Positions 1 to 12,708 of a DNA stretch of 64,000 bases are shown here, in pieces. Position numbers and translations under genes: made by a program. Position 1 is the stretch's first letter; each line of letters begins with the position of its first letter. Source of the stretch: Monomorium pharaonis (lineage: Eukaryota; Arthropoda; Insecta; Hymenoptera; Formicidae); the NCBI RefSeq assembly GCF_013373865.1, contig NC_050468.1, positions 16,542,355 through 16,606,354 of the forward strand, given 5' to 3'. The notes below the pieces were generated by a model that was given only the letters and a program-made list of their open reading frames with translations, was not told the origin of the DNA and did no database searches.

Positions 1-659
1 AATCCTCACTTATCCGGTCACTAATTTTATATTCAACAAAGCCATTCTGTAATACCTGGTGCTAATAACATCTTCATATAAAAGTGATAAATACTGATCT
101 CCAGAAATGCATAATAATAATTTAAAAACTTAAATTAAAAAATGACATTTTGTTCCTTTGTTATTTTTAATTTATTTTTATTCAGACCTTTTAGTACTAT
201 AATATATTAATTGTATATAATTATATTTAAATATAATTTTGATTATATTTATAAGCATTAATAAGGTCCAATATTAGAACTAAAAATTTTTTTTTATTTA
301 AAAATATTCTATATAAAAACGCGTTTTTTAATTTTTGTAAGTAATTAAAGATTTTATTCTTATTTAATTTATTTCAATATTTCCATTAATAAATTTTTGA
401 AAAAAATTAAGTGAGCTTTATATTAGGCTCAGGTATTTTACTTTGCTTTTCCTTTTTTCTCTTAATCTTACCCTTTTTTTTCTTTTTCAGTATATATAAT
501 CCGTGAAACATACGCTAAATTCTAACGATAAATCTTGGAAGAAAGGTAAATAGTCGAAATTGCTAGTATTAACGTTGACTGTGAATAAATCTTCTGAAAT
601 TAACTTGTACGTGTTTTCTGCTCGACATGTTCGATCTATTTTGGACAAAATGTATATAA

Positions 660-690
660 TGTGTGTGCGTGTGTGCGTGTGTGTGCGCAT
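660..690. repeat. Short (GT)n with GTGC interruptions
   Basis: GTGTGTGCGTGTGTGCGTG pattern. Confidence 0.8.
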
Positions 691-1002
691 TACTTACATG
701 AGGAATTACTAAATTGTATTTCATTATTTAATAAAACGTTACAATTAACAGACATGGTATAATAAACGTAAATATAATAATTATTTTTAACATAAAAAAA
801 TTTGAAATATAAAAATAATCTTTAAATAAATAATAAATAATTTATTAAATAAACTGTCAATAAACAAAAGGTTTTATGTAAAAAGCAATATAAAATGAAG
901 ATAATAAAAACTATTATTTAAAATTAAAAAATAATACATAATAAAATAGTAACATAAGAAAAATATAATATACATTTATAATAATACAAACTAGAGTGAG
1001 AA

Positions 1003-1019
1003 AGAGAGAGAGAGAGAGA
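1003..1019. repeat. Short (AG)n microsatellite
   Basis: Eight AG units. Confidence 0.8.
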
Positions 1020-3228
1020 AAAAAATTTATTAAACTAATATTATTTATAGAATAATTTTACATAAAAGCAAATAATATATTAAATAATTAAATATAATTT
1101 TACAATAATCGTTATTATCGTAATTAAATGAGTTATTAAATAAGTTGAAATTGGAATCTTTATGTTACAAAAATATAATACATATGTATGTTAAATCAAA
1201 TTATTTGATATTTTGACTAAACAAATTATTACATTTTCAATTATAATTAAATTGGTAATTATATACATATATATAGTATAATACATATAAAAGAGCATTT
1301 TGAAAAGATTCTTTTGACAGATATAGTATCTGCATTTGGATGGTATCGCAAAGACGAAAATGCAATACGTAAAAGTACATTTCATGAAAGCTACTAGAGT
1401 AGATTGATGCATTCTTTTCGTCAAGTTTTCACTAGAAAGCTTCTTCAAGGAAACAATCTTTCCAAATCTCATAACTCTACTCAGGGGGAGGGGGTGGCAG
1501 ATTTTTGCAGATATAAAAATAAACAGCTAAAAACTTAAAAGTATCGAGCATTAAATAACACAGTTCCATATTAAACATACAACATGCATAAGATGTGTTA
1601 TTTTTTGTAGATTTTGGTCGTTGAATTTAGAATTCGAATCTTAGCAAATATTTTCATGTTGTTCAAAAAATTGAGATCAAAAGTGCAAAAAACTACATTT
1701 CTAGTCATTTTTAGAATGTATAATATAAGTAAGTAAATCTGATAGAGGTTTTTAAAAAGAATTTAATTAAAGCTTGAATCTTGTGCTTTGAGATTACCAT
1801 AATAAAAATAATATTGCATCCACCTGTTTTGAGTGGCAATTGATTTTCGCTACATGCGCACGCTTGACATTTCTTATAGTACTGTGCCACCAAATGTGGC
1901 AGAGAATGTGGCAACCAAACAAACTTCTAAACTACATCTTTTATTCCACTAACTTTTCTTGTTCTATTGAAATAAATTAAATTTCTGAGAACAAAGACTG
2001 ATTTCAATTTATTTACTTAATATGCATTAATAAATAAGCTACGGAAAATAACACATCTTATACATGTTGCACGTTTAATATTAATTTGTGTATTTAAAAA
2101 ATTTAATCTAATTTAAATAATTTTGTGTTACATTAAAACTATAAATTTTAATACAATGTTTTTAAATAAATTTTATATTGATCATTTTTTAATAAAAATG
2201 TTAAAGTATTATCATCTGATATGTAGATAAAAAATTAATATTATAAATGTCTTTATTTGTATACTATTCATCTTTTAAAAATATATTTAAAAAATAAATG
2301 CGTAAATATAGAACATTTTTTCATACTTAATACAAAATAAAATAATATAAGCTTGCTTTCACAAAAATAGATATAAGTTTATAACTGTGTACCAATATAA
2401 AATAGAAAATTATCAGCTTAAGTTTGTAATATGGTAAATTTTCGCAACTAATAAAATTTGCATTTAATACACTCCGCAAATTATGTAAATCTGAAAATAA
2501 GCTAATACCTATTGGTATTATGCACAACTTGAATTAATCTAAAACAATACGTTAGGTAAATTTTTAAGTAACAATTTTTGCGAAAAATGCTACATATAGA
2601 TCATCAATAAAGCAAATGTATATCAAATAAAAAATTTTATAATAATAAAATAAGAATTTTTTTCATTGAATCTAATTGCAATTTACCTTATATTTACATA
2701 TATTTAATGTTAATGTAACAATGTTAATATAATGTTTAATATAATAATTTTAGAAAAACAGTAATTTATTTGTAAATTTCTGTTAAAATATTTTCATATG
2801 GATTATATACTCAAACTTTGGTAGAGTTAATTTTTGTTACTTTAAAATCGCAATAATATCTTTTAAATATAATAATATAAATCTAAGAAAAACACAAGTT
2901 ATTGTATTGTATATTGAAATAATTTATTCTAAATACATTTTTTTTTAATAGAAATGAATTAATTTATTCTAAGTGCGTTTAAAAGTTTTACATTCATTAT
3001 TTGACATAAAAATTCAACAGAAATAGTATGGTATTTTGTTTACTCGGTTACTGTATATAAAGCATAAAAACTGAACTAAATTAGTGCAATTATACTATTT
3101 AAATATGAAGCAGCATAATTCGAATTCTTTGAATATGCCGAGCAATCGTTGACCTGTAAAATATTTAATGACCAAAAGTTAAGAAAGAAAGATCAATCTT
3201 TATTTTACATTACATTATCATAAAGTTT

Positions 3229-3231
<3 letters not shown>

Positions 3232-3304
<73 letters not shown>

Positions 3305-3313
3305 TTCTTTCTT
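3232..3313. repeat. (TC)n microsatellite
   Basis: More than thirty TC units with a few TTTC interruptions at the 3' end. It forms a pyrimidine tract in front of the 3316-3600 island. Confidence 0.95.
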
Positions 3314-3315
3314 AT

Positions 3316-3600
3316 TCCCATTTGAAACCAGAGGTTTCGGTTCAATTATTGACTTCGTCGTTGCAAATCCTACTTGTATCCAGAAACCACGAACTCTGCC
3401 CTTTCATCTCATTTCCTCGATTACACCGATCCTCCAGTCTAAACTGGCCAATGCTTTATGACCTCGCAGCTTCATTTGCGAGAGCTACCAGATATATGAG
3501 AAAGGGAGAAAGCAAAGAGAGGGCTGGGCGTGAGTGCAGCAGCTATGTGTTCAAGTGCTATCTCAGTTTTGCTCCCTTGCACTAAGAGCATCGTGATAAT
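3316..3600. other. Higher-complexity island after the (TC)n tract, function unknown
   Basis: Unique, GC-richer DNA. An acceptor-like TTGAAACCAG|AGG (near 3329) after the long pyrimidine tract and a donor-like GGGC|GTGAGTGC (near 3528) bracket about 200 bases in which two frames are largely open. No family was recognised and the acceptor is poor, so this may equally be a regulatory element. Confidence 0.25.
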
Positions 3601-4793
3601 GGAATGCTCTTAAAGCATATTGATACGCGAATGTCGCTGCTACTACATTTTCTAATAGTTTGATTAATAAGAGAACTTAAATATTCTAATGTGTATTTTT
3701 TAATTACTGTTATCATAATAAATCTGATATATTAATTATATCAAAGGTATAAATATAATATAAGACGTATTAAAATAGTCACGCAAAACACACGTTAGTT
3801 TAAAAGGCGCTTATTACACAATAATTATAAATAAAATTTTAATTCATTATTTATGTAATAAGATTTTAGATTTCCTAAAAAAACTGTTATAAAAAATATT
3901 TATATTATCAAAGTATTTTCAATTTTACTTTACAGTAAATAAAAAAGATATAATAATTATTATCTCTAGATAATCAAGAAAAATCTCAATTGTATATATT
4001 CTTGAATAAATTTAAAATCATTGGCTCTTTTGTTAAAATTTAATTAAAAACCTAATTAAATTTGTTCTAATTATTAAATATTTAATAATTAAAATACGAA
4101 AAATATTTTAATTATTAATACTAATTAAAATAAATTGCAAATAAATGATAATTAAAAATATTAATTCAAATTTTTATTCCAAAGAAAAGATTTTTTTCTA
4201 AATAGAAAAAATAAAGAGAAATAAATCTGCTAAATCTATTTTTAAATGTAGAATATTAACATAAAAATAAATAAAATTTTATTTGTAAAATTTAAAAATC
4301 GGATGTAAATCCAAGTTATTTAACCTAAAATTTATATGCAATTTATCTTCATGACTCATACGAGATGTAAATTTGAAAATTTGACTAGAAAATCACGCGT
4401 ATCTGCAATGCGCATTGCGGTACATTTGCAGCAATTGATATAATCCTAAGTTCCAAAGAAACAACGATTTTCCAATTTACTTATTAACTTGCTCAGTAGT
4501 TTGAGCGAAGTAAAGGAATTTAAAAATATAAAAACAGATGTGTTTACATAAAATTTTTTTATACATTATTGATTAAAGAAAATAAAATAAAACCATAATT
4601 GTTCATGACATATATATATGTACACATTATTCTTTCTTTGCCGCAATGCAGTGTACATCGTTAATACTGCAGTAGAAGAATTATTCGCATGCAACGTCAA
4701 TAAATTCTTTACATTTTTTCTTATTGATAGTATTTTTATCAAAAGTTTTCACAATACTGTTTTTATATTTTCTTAATTCGTGTTTTAAGCGTA

Positions 4794-5135
4794 TACTGAG
4801 AAAAATGCGTGATATTTGCGACTATAATATAGTTGCACAGTAAAACAATTATAGTCAAGAATATTATTTTTATAGTAATCATTATTATAATATTAGTAAT
4901 AATAATCATATGTTTATATATATATAGTGATTGCTTCATGATACAACTTACTCTATAAAAATTTTGGTTATGGCACCATATCATAAGTTGTACAGACAAA
5001 TATTATGATTATGAAAACTTTAATGTAGTTTAAACAAGCTATAATCGAATACTTATATAAATATGGTTGGGTCCAAAAATGACTACAAAAATATGATGAT
5101 TTTGTGATTACTGCAAATGATTTTTTCTTCCGGTG
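4794..5135. mobile_element. MITE-like element, CACTGAAAA-type ends
   Basis: Left TACTGAGAAAAATGCG and inverted right CACCGGAAGAAAAAATC are flanked by TA (4792-4793, 5136-5137). The interior is AT-rich and non-coding. The ends are more diverged than those of the 6232 and 16557 copies. Confidence 0.4.
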
Positions 5136-5374
5136 TACGTAATTTATTAATCATAACATTGAAATTTGAAAAGTAATGATGATTATATTATTAAATAATA
5201 ATTAAATTATATTAATAAACCTATTTACATATTATTTATAAAAATATTTATAAATATTATTTCCCGATTTCCTCAATATTTAGAATTAATAGAATATTGA
5301 ATTTTATTACCTTTATTCTATTTTATTATAACTACACATACAAAAACTATATATTGCTTATATGTTAAACCGTA

Positions 5375-5654
5375 CAACCTGAGAAAAAGCTTTTAGTTGC
5401 CAAAACAAAATCAAGGATTGCTTAAAGGGAACAATTACCATTGCAAATCATTTCTCATCATTTGTTATTTTAAGAAATATATTGTCTAAAATACAAATCA
5501 CATTTGTTCACTTAGAGTTCAATGGCTACAACAGCAAATCAAACGTAACAAATTATTTGTTTCCACAATAAAGTCATTTGCTGTCCTACATCAGCAAATT
5601 ATTTGCTACAGTAGCTTCTGTCTTGTTAATTTAACAAAAATATTTCTCTCAGTG
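5375..5654. mobile_element. Possible diverged MITE with TTTGCT/AGCAAAT-rich interior
   Basis: Left CAACCTGAGAAAAAGC and inverted right CACTGAGAGAAATA suggest the same end type. The target duplication is not exact. The interior repeats AGCAAAT / ATTTGCT at least five times between 5530 and 5620. Confidence 0.25.
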
Positions 5655-6231
5655 TTTATTTAGTAATTCTGTTATTCGCAAAATATTATTTACTAGAATC
5701 ATTGTCTCTGTTAAGAAGTTTATTTGCTCCCTTTATCTAGTCGAAATATTTACGATGCAAAAGATATGGCTAAAATACTCTCGTCAGGGAATACGTAGCA
5801 CATTTCGAAGAGAGTTTACGACGAGGACTTTAAGCTTACCACTAAATCTTGGCTCAAAAAGTTACGTATGAAAATACGATAGAATACGGCAAATCTCTGA
5901 AATAATATCTCTTCACATATTTATACCTTTCGCTAATGCACAGTATAAAATAATCATGATAGCATGAGGAAGACTGTGCTTCTCTAGTTTGCGCGTAAAA
6001 TATGTTAAAACGTTTAATATATATAAAATAATATATTTGAAATACTTACAACAATTTATATTTATATTATTTATTATGTGTTCGTTTTAAAACTTATAAA
6101 TTTGTCATTAAAAACTTTCGTACAAAATCATGTTATTCTCCTATTATTTATTACTTTACTTGTAAAATATATCTTTATTAATAAATGCCAAAAATTACAT
6201 CTCTAAATAAATTTCTAAAAAATGTATCTTA

Positions 6232-6471
6232 CACTAAACAAAAAATTTACTAGATTAAAATAAATATTTTTTCAAATCAAAGATAATATTTTCTATAATT
6301 TAGAAAATGTATTATATATTTCCTAGATTGATAGAAAATGTATAATACATTTTCTAAATTATAGAAAATAATATCTTATTTGAAATAAATATTATTTATT
6401 TTTTACAAAACTTTTGCTTCGTACTATTTGAAAAAATATTTATTCCAATCTAATAAATTTTTTTTTCAGTG
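6232..6471. mobile_element. MITE, CACTGAAAA-type ends, TA target
   Basis: Left CACTAAACAAAAAATTTACTAGATT is matched by the inverted right end CACTGAAAAAAAAATTTATTAGATT. TA lies on both sides (6230-6231, 6472-6473). The arms share AAATATTTTTTCAAAT, and an internal palindrome (AGAAAATGTATTATA...TATAATACATTTTCT) occupies the centre. Non-coding. Confidence 0.72.
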
Positions 6472-6945
6472 TAGATTAGCTATAACCTTTCCGCTACTAC
6501 ATAAATATAGAAATGTTTTGTGTACCAAACCTGAGTCTACTTAAATCTTATATCATTTTATTATGTATGTGTACATATGTGTAATTTAATATAATAATTA
6601 GGAAATATAGAAAACTGAAGAAATTTCTTACATTAAAAGTTATTAATATATTTACATAAGATTAATATATTATAAAGAATATTAATATAAATATTATAAT
6701 TATTCATTATTACACACGATTTATCTTTCCTCTTAATCAATTTTGGTACTAAAAAGTATAACTTAAAACATCTACTTCCATATCTATTTGTATAAATTAT
6801 TCCAAGTATTATATGCATCTCATATAGCATGCATGGCATACATGCAGAGACAATCAATAAATCGTCAATAATGTCACTTAATTAATTAGACATTAATTAA
6901 CGTGCTCGGATGCATGCTATGTCAATATGAAACATCGGCACTTAC

Positions 6946-7140
6946 ACTCAAGACATTTCGTGCAACAAGTACAACACACACTTTCTGTTGAACGTAGCTG
7001 TGCACAGTACCTGGCGATCGTTTCGCACTCAACACTCCGAGTTGCTCGAGCACGTCGAAATTAGGGACTTTCCCCCCGAAGTAGTCACCTCGATGTTACG
7101 TGCCGGCGTAATGACGGCTATTCTCGCTGCTATTTTCAGT
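6946..7140 (-). promoter_or_regulatory. Higher-GC island ending in a perfect minus-strand donor; possible noncoding first exon
   Basis: The island contains CpG-containing unique sequence (CTCGAGCACGTCG, GTGCCGGCG). On the minus strand it ends at CTTGAGT|GTAAGTGCC (donor G at 6945), and an alternative donor CCAG|GTACTG lies near 7010. A frame with no stop runs about 51 codons up to the donor but has no ATG. The only ATG near the donor is followed by a stop two codons later, so if the exon is real it is probably 5' UTR. A TATTTTTATTC TATA-like box lies about 30 bases upstream, near 7150. An enhancer is the alternative. Confidence 0.28.
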
Positions 7141-10100
7141 CGGAATATTGAATAAAAATATGATCGCGGAAATATGCAAATTTAATTTTTTGTAAATATC
7201 TACAAAATATCTCAGTTTTGCAATTTTTTCCGCTCCTTCAGCTCCTTATATCTGCTCAAGGTAATTGACTAGTTTATAATATTTTTTTTAGAGAATGGCC
7301 CCAAGAATAGTTAAATAGATAAAGTTGTAGCGATATGCTCTAATATCGCATGAATTGGTCGAATTAATCTCCATACGGATGACATTTCATCAAAAAATAT
7401 GGTCTCTTCTTTTTGGTCCATTCGTCGTAATGTATTCAGCGACGATCTCAATTAATTTCAATGTTACAAATGAAATATCTTCATGATTCCGAGATGTCTT
7501 TCGTTGATTCTTAGAGTACATAAATTTTTTTAACCAACTCCAAGTAAAAGATAACTGTAATAAAGAATATCAACAACCATTTAAAATGTGATTTAATAAT
7601 CTAGAGAAGTTAATTTTGCAATTATAAATGTCCATAAAAATAAAATTTGTCTTTTTTATTAAATGCTTATTAAACACTTTTTTATTAAATTAATATAAAT
7701 TATACCACAATTGATCAAATTGTATAATATCATTTTAATATTAAAATTAATTTAATTATACTTTCTCAATGTTATATTTATTTCAACATCTTTTATTTTT
7801 TCTATTTCTTTATTTATAGTAAAAGCAAAACGTTACACGTTAAAAAAACATTTTAAAATGTTTCATCAAATTCCTTTAATTTTAATTAAATTAAATTTAT
7901 TATCTACATTATATTTATAATAATTAATAATATATTAATGATTACTAAATAAATTTTTTAGAATACAAATTGACATATTAGCGAAAAAAGGATAATTCTT
8001 TAATTAAAAATATTACTTTTATATTAAGTTCTTTAAGTCAAAATAATAAATATTGCAAGCGTTAACCACTGTTAATGCGGTTTTCAAATGCACTTAGTGT
8101 TGACGCAAGTAGCTGTCTACGTCAAAGGGCAGATAGCTCAAATGCAGTTAAGATGATAGGGCACAAGTTGAGTAAATACTTAAAGAGAATAGCAAAGTAC
8201 TGTCTACTATATATACGTTTATCACGATATATCTAATTCAATAGAAACAGTGATTTATGCCAACGGTAAAGTCAAATTTCTCTTATACTGCATTATTATA
8301 CTAGTTGCAAAATCAGAAAAATTTTTATTAATCCATGATTCATTTGAAAATATTCAAAATGATAATTATAATATACATTATACATATATATATTTAAAAT
8401 TATAATTATATGTATATTCTAATATGTTAAATTATTACGTTACGGCTATTAATATTTCTAATAAAAAAAAGAGAAAGAGAGATTAGAGAGATAAACAATT
8501 TCTATTAGACAAATAATTTCATTAAATTCGAACTTAAGGAGTGTTGTATCATCTAATAATTTATTTTATTGCGCGTACATGTGTAAAGAGCATAATTAAT
8601 AAATGTAGTTTCTAAAGCCATATATTGTTTAATTACATTATTAAATTATTTTAAGAACAATTCTATTATCTTTAAGAGAAAATTGTGTTTCAATTATATG
8701 AGTATATGGTCTGTAATATACTGAAAAATAAATTAGAGAACATAATCTTTGTTACAAAATCTCATTTCAATACTAAAAGCTTGTCAAAGAAACTAATTTG
8801 AAGAAATTGTAATCAACGGACATGACAATAAAGATTGCTGAAATTCAGACCTACTTTTCAAGAAAAGGTTCAGAAACTAGTTTGATAAAGTAATAGTTTA
8901 ACGTCAAGTATTGTAATTTACAATTTTAATCATTACAACTTCTGCTTCAGTAGTAAAAAATTATTTTCATAATTGGGTTACAATGTAAGAATCAATAAAT
9001 TTAAAATTCTGTTAAACTACATTAAATTTCTTACAGCCTCTATCTATTTAAAGACATTAATTATAGAAAATTTTGGAATTCTATTTTCGTACCCTGAGTA
9101 AAGGTTTTACTATATGATGTCGTGACCAAAGCAGCAAACCCAACTGGCATTTTGCATTGTTACCATAACAATTTTAATCATAACAAGCAGTAAGCTTTTG
9201 TAATGCTTTTTGCGCATTAAAAAATTTGGTTCGTCATCAAAGAAGTTTGTTGGATTCGAGTCGAATAAACGAAACTCAATAAAGAGAAGCCGCTGATAGA
9301 ATGATATAAATTTTATACTACACATTTTATACTACACTTTTTTATCATTTATTTTTCATTTTTGTTCATTCAATGTTCTTTGAAGTACTTCATATGGCAA
9401 AATCATATTTTATATCCGAATTTATATCCGTTGGAGAATTAATTGATATATTCAAAGTAACATAAATGTAGACTGTAAGATATTTTAGAAAAATTTGATA
9501 TTTTATTGTACCCGTATATATGTATATGTACGAGCATATTCTATCAAACTAATAAATCTTTTTGTCAGAATATTCCATATTTACATGTTTATTGCTTAAA
9601 ATACATTCCATAAAATAACAAAATAAAGGGAGAGAGAGAAAGAGAAAGAGAGAGAGATTGCAAATTTTTTACACATTATATAAACTCTTATTTTTCATTT
9701 AATTAAAAAATTTTTTTTTATTTAAAAAAAAATTTCAAAATTAATTTGCAAATTTCAAGAAATGCATTATAAAAAAGTTTAAATATATAAATAAATGTAG
9801 GTAATAGTAATAATATTATTACATTATTAATATATACTAATATTTTAAACAAATGAAAAAAATTTGTTTTAAAACTTTTTTTGCAAATAGATTTTAAGTT
9901 TTAAATCAATGTGTATTCCAACACGTTATAATCATAAAAGTCTTTATATAAATATAAAGTATACATATATGTGTAAAATCATTTTCTTCATTAAACACAT
10001 AAAAGTATACTTCTATTTTATCTATATTTAAAACAGTTTACATTTAATCCTAAAAAAATGTTAAGTTAAATTTAATTTTTGCACACATTGTTTATTATTT

Positions 10101-12330
10101 TTGCAAAGTTGTGTTTTTTTTCTATTACACACTATCAGTAATTAAAAAAATTTAATGGCATAAATTCATTTATTTTCTATGATTTGTAGTTTCCAATATC
10201 AAGTGAGTCGTATTTTATCCAATAAAATCTGATCGTTTCTCACCGAAATAGGTTATATGATAGCTATTTCAATAAATTGTACAAAATTTTCTAATATTCA
10301 CTTCTGTCTATTAACAATAGAAATTTGTTTGAAAGATCTCCAAATATTAATATATTATTTTGGTTTATACTCTTTTAAGATAAAAAAATTTTTAGACTTT
10401 TTATGACTATACAAATAGATACACGCAATTTTAGTTCAATATTTTTGCAAATTTCTGTCATGCTTTAAAATAAAAAATAATTTTACATAATAGTTGTGTT
10501 CTATACTATTTATACTGTTATAATACTCTTTGCATCAAATTGTTAAAATACAAATTCCACGAACACATCAGAAGAAACAAGTAATATTGTTGCGGCTCCG
10601 TATAATTAACTTTTCTCGTTGACACCTTTTGGATGGAAACAGCAAAACAGTTAGACAAAAATTAACTACGAAACTGGGTATCATAAAAATTATGACCATC
10701 TGTTTTCTGCTACTATATTTTTGACGGAACATTTAATTTATCACGGACTGTTACGAATTGGTTATATTACGATAAGAAAAGATGTCGGTTTCAGAACAAG
10801 AAAGACAAAAATAGTACTCCGCGGCAATATATTTTATATCGTGTAGCCTAAAGAAGGTTCGCGCAAATCCAATTATACATATAATCTCAGAACACAGAAA
10901 AAAAAAAGAACAACAGCAAATATGGTAGAAAATTCTCCGAATTTATTTGTAGAGAAAGAGAATTACATCGATAAAAGAGAGAGTTTATATACAAAAAAGA
11001 AACAGTTTTCTAACGTATATAAAAATTTAACTAGATTTATCTAATTAATCTAAAAATAATTTTGTTAGACCGTAAAAATAATTATGTAGAATACTCAAAC
11101 TGTTAGAGTGTCAAACTCAAAGAGCATAAAAAAATTCTAAAAACTGTTCACATTAGTATTTATAATAATTATTTAAATATTTATAATAATTATTTCATAA
11201 ATATTTATCAAAATATTTTAGTTTAATATTTTTGATCTTAGATTGAACAAATCAGATTCATTAAACATCATAAAAATCTTTGTGAAATATATATAAATTA
11301 CATTTACATAAATATAAATTTTTGTTTTTTTATATACCATAAATATTATGTATATTATGTATAATTATGTATAAAATATTTAACCTATATTTTAATGCTG
11401 GATAAAGATTTTAAAATTTTCTCCTTGTATATGTTTAGTAGTGTATATATATGTATAGTAATATATAATACTCCATTTTCTATAATGTATGTGTGTGCTC
11501 ATTTATTTTTTTTTTAAATAAATTTACAATAAATTAATAAATTTTTTCCTTTGTTAAAAGCATATAATTAGCTTTAATTTGAAAAATATAAATAAAATTT
11601 TAATATTACTTGCTTATAAAATGTTTCTCTCAGATGTGTGTAATTAAAAATATAATAAGTAAATACAACAGATAAAGAAGTACTTTCTATTCTAATGTTT
11701 TAATATTTTAATGCGTTTGTTTAACTATGTGCGGTCTAACTTTGTCAGATTGCAGAAAGCTAGTTAGTTTCTCTCTTCCTTAAAAAATTAAAAAATTATA
11801 AATAAGTAGATGACTATTACAGAAAATAAAAGCAATTATATTATTGAATAATAAATTATTATATTAACAAAATTATATAGCATTTACATTATATGTGTAA
11901 AAACAGCATTACTTTTCGATTCTCCTAATAACAAAAGCTTTTGTGCAATAATAGCAAATTTAATTCAAAGTTCAAAATTTTCAAAAGTTATAATCCAACT
12001 GTATTTATTAATAACGGAAACATATCAAGCATATTAATCTTATTATAAAAGTTGCATATTTTCTTAATAAACTGAAAATCTTTAAATGATGCGAAAATTT
12101 GCAAACATGATGAAACTTAAACCTGATTCTGTCCTTTGTGTACTTAATACATCTGACAGATGGATACTGGGCTATCTTTCCACCTTGTGCTATGCTGATA
12201 ACAGACACGCGCTGTTGGGCTAAATAGTCTCCAGCAGTCTAAAGTGGAAATCGCGTTAGGTCTGTAAATGATCATAGTACAAAGGAATCCAACCGAATCA
12301 GATTCGATTACGCGTGATATTTCGCAGTTC
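7141..12330. other. AT-rich DNA, no gene supported
   Basis: Long A/T runs and a GA microsatellite near 9.64 kb. Frames of 60-75 codons lack splice context or ATG starts. Confidence 0.6.
9627..9658. repeat. (GA)n microsatellite
   Basis: Interrupted GA/GAAA units. Confidence 0.85.
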
Positions 12331-12419
12331 AAAAGTCAAATACGATTTTCGCACGACTTTTCACAGCACTATCGTTATCCATAATTACACCACCTAATGC
12401 CTGTCTACTAATTTCACAG

Positions 12420-12624
12420 TTGTGAGATCGCAAAGAGCGGAGAATATCCGATTAATTGCGAAGCTTTTCATTCAATCCCGCCTCTGCCTTGGGGAAAACA
12501 TCTCGGTGACAACGACGATGGCGACGACGTGCTTGAGTGCTCGAAGCCGTGGATCAAATTAAAGTCCGAGGTGTCGTCGCAAGACGACGACAACACAACT
12601 GCCTTTAATGAAGAGATATTGCAC
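12420..12624 (+). CDS. Candidate internal exon (about 205 nt), acidic peptide, unrecognised
   Basis: CTGTCTACTAATTTCACAG| (AG at 12418-12419) is followed by a frame with no stop for 68 codons, while the same frame has TAA 11 bases before the junction. GC rises sharply over this stretch. The translation starts CEIAKSGEYPINCEAFHS, then IPPLPWGKHLG, an Asp-rich DNDDGDD, CSKPWIKLKSE, QDDDN, and FNEEILHVPDEQRY. The donor is not clear: CAC|GTACCG at 12624/12625 is weak, and further along the frame dissolves into a (TA)n microsatellite from 12674. Good codon texture but one poor junction leaves this uncertain. A decayed exon is possible. Confidence 0.35.
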
Positions 12625-12673
12625 GTACCGGACGAGCAAAGATATCTATTTATCTTTTCAGTTATGTGTTTTA

Positions 12674-12675
12674 TG

Positions 12676-12706
<31 letters not shown>
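12674..12706. repeat. (TA)n microsatellite
   Basis: GTATAT units pass into pure (TA)n. It follows the 12420 exon candidate and obscures its donor. Confidence 0.9.

Positions 12707-12708
<2 letters not shown>

Larger units (their letters stand above)
1..3229. other. AT-rich DNA, no gene supported
   Basis: No convincing coding exon. A strong acceptor-like tract, TTTTTTTTCTTTTTCAG (AG at 489-490), is followed by a frame reading YIIRETYAKF then stop, which could be a tiny terminal exon; this is noted as a finding only. Confidence 0.6.

Noticed and set aside
6946..7110. 51-codon stop-free minus-strand frame running into the GTAAGT donor
   Set aside because: No ATG and no acceptor with a pyrimidine tract before it. 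The length is not unusual for GC-balanced DNA, so it is treated as noncoding.
12008..12332. Two minus-strand frames opposite the 12.4 kb island
   Set aside because: TTG or CTG starts, weak donor-like sites only, overlapping in different frames without a consistent exon.
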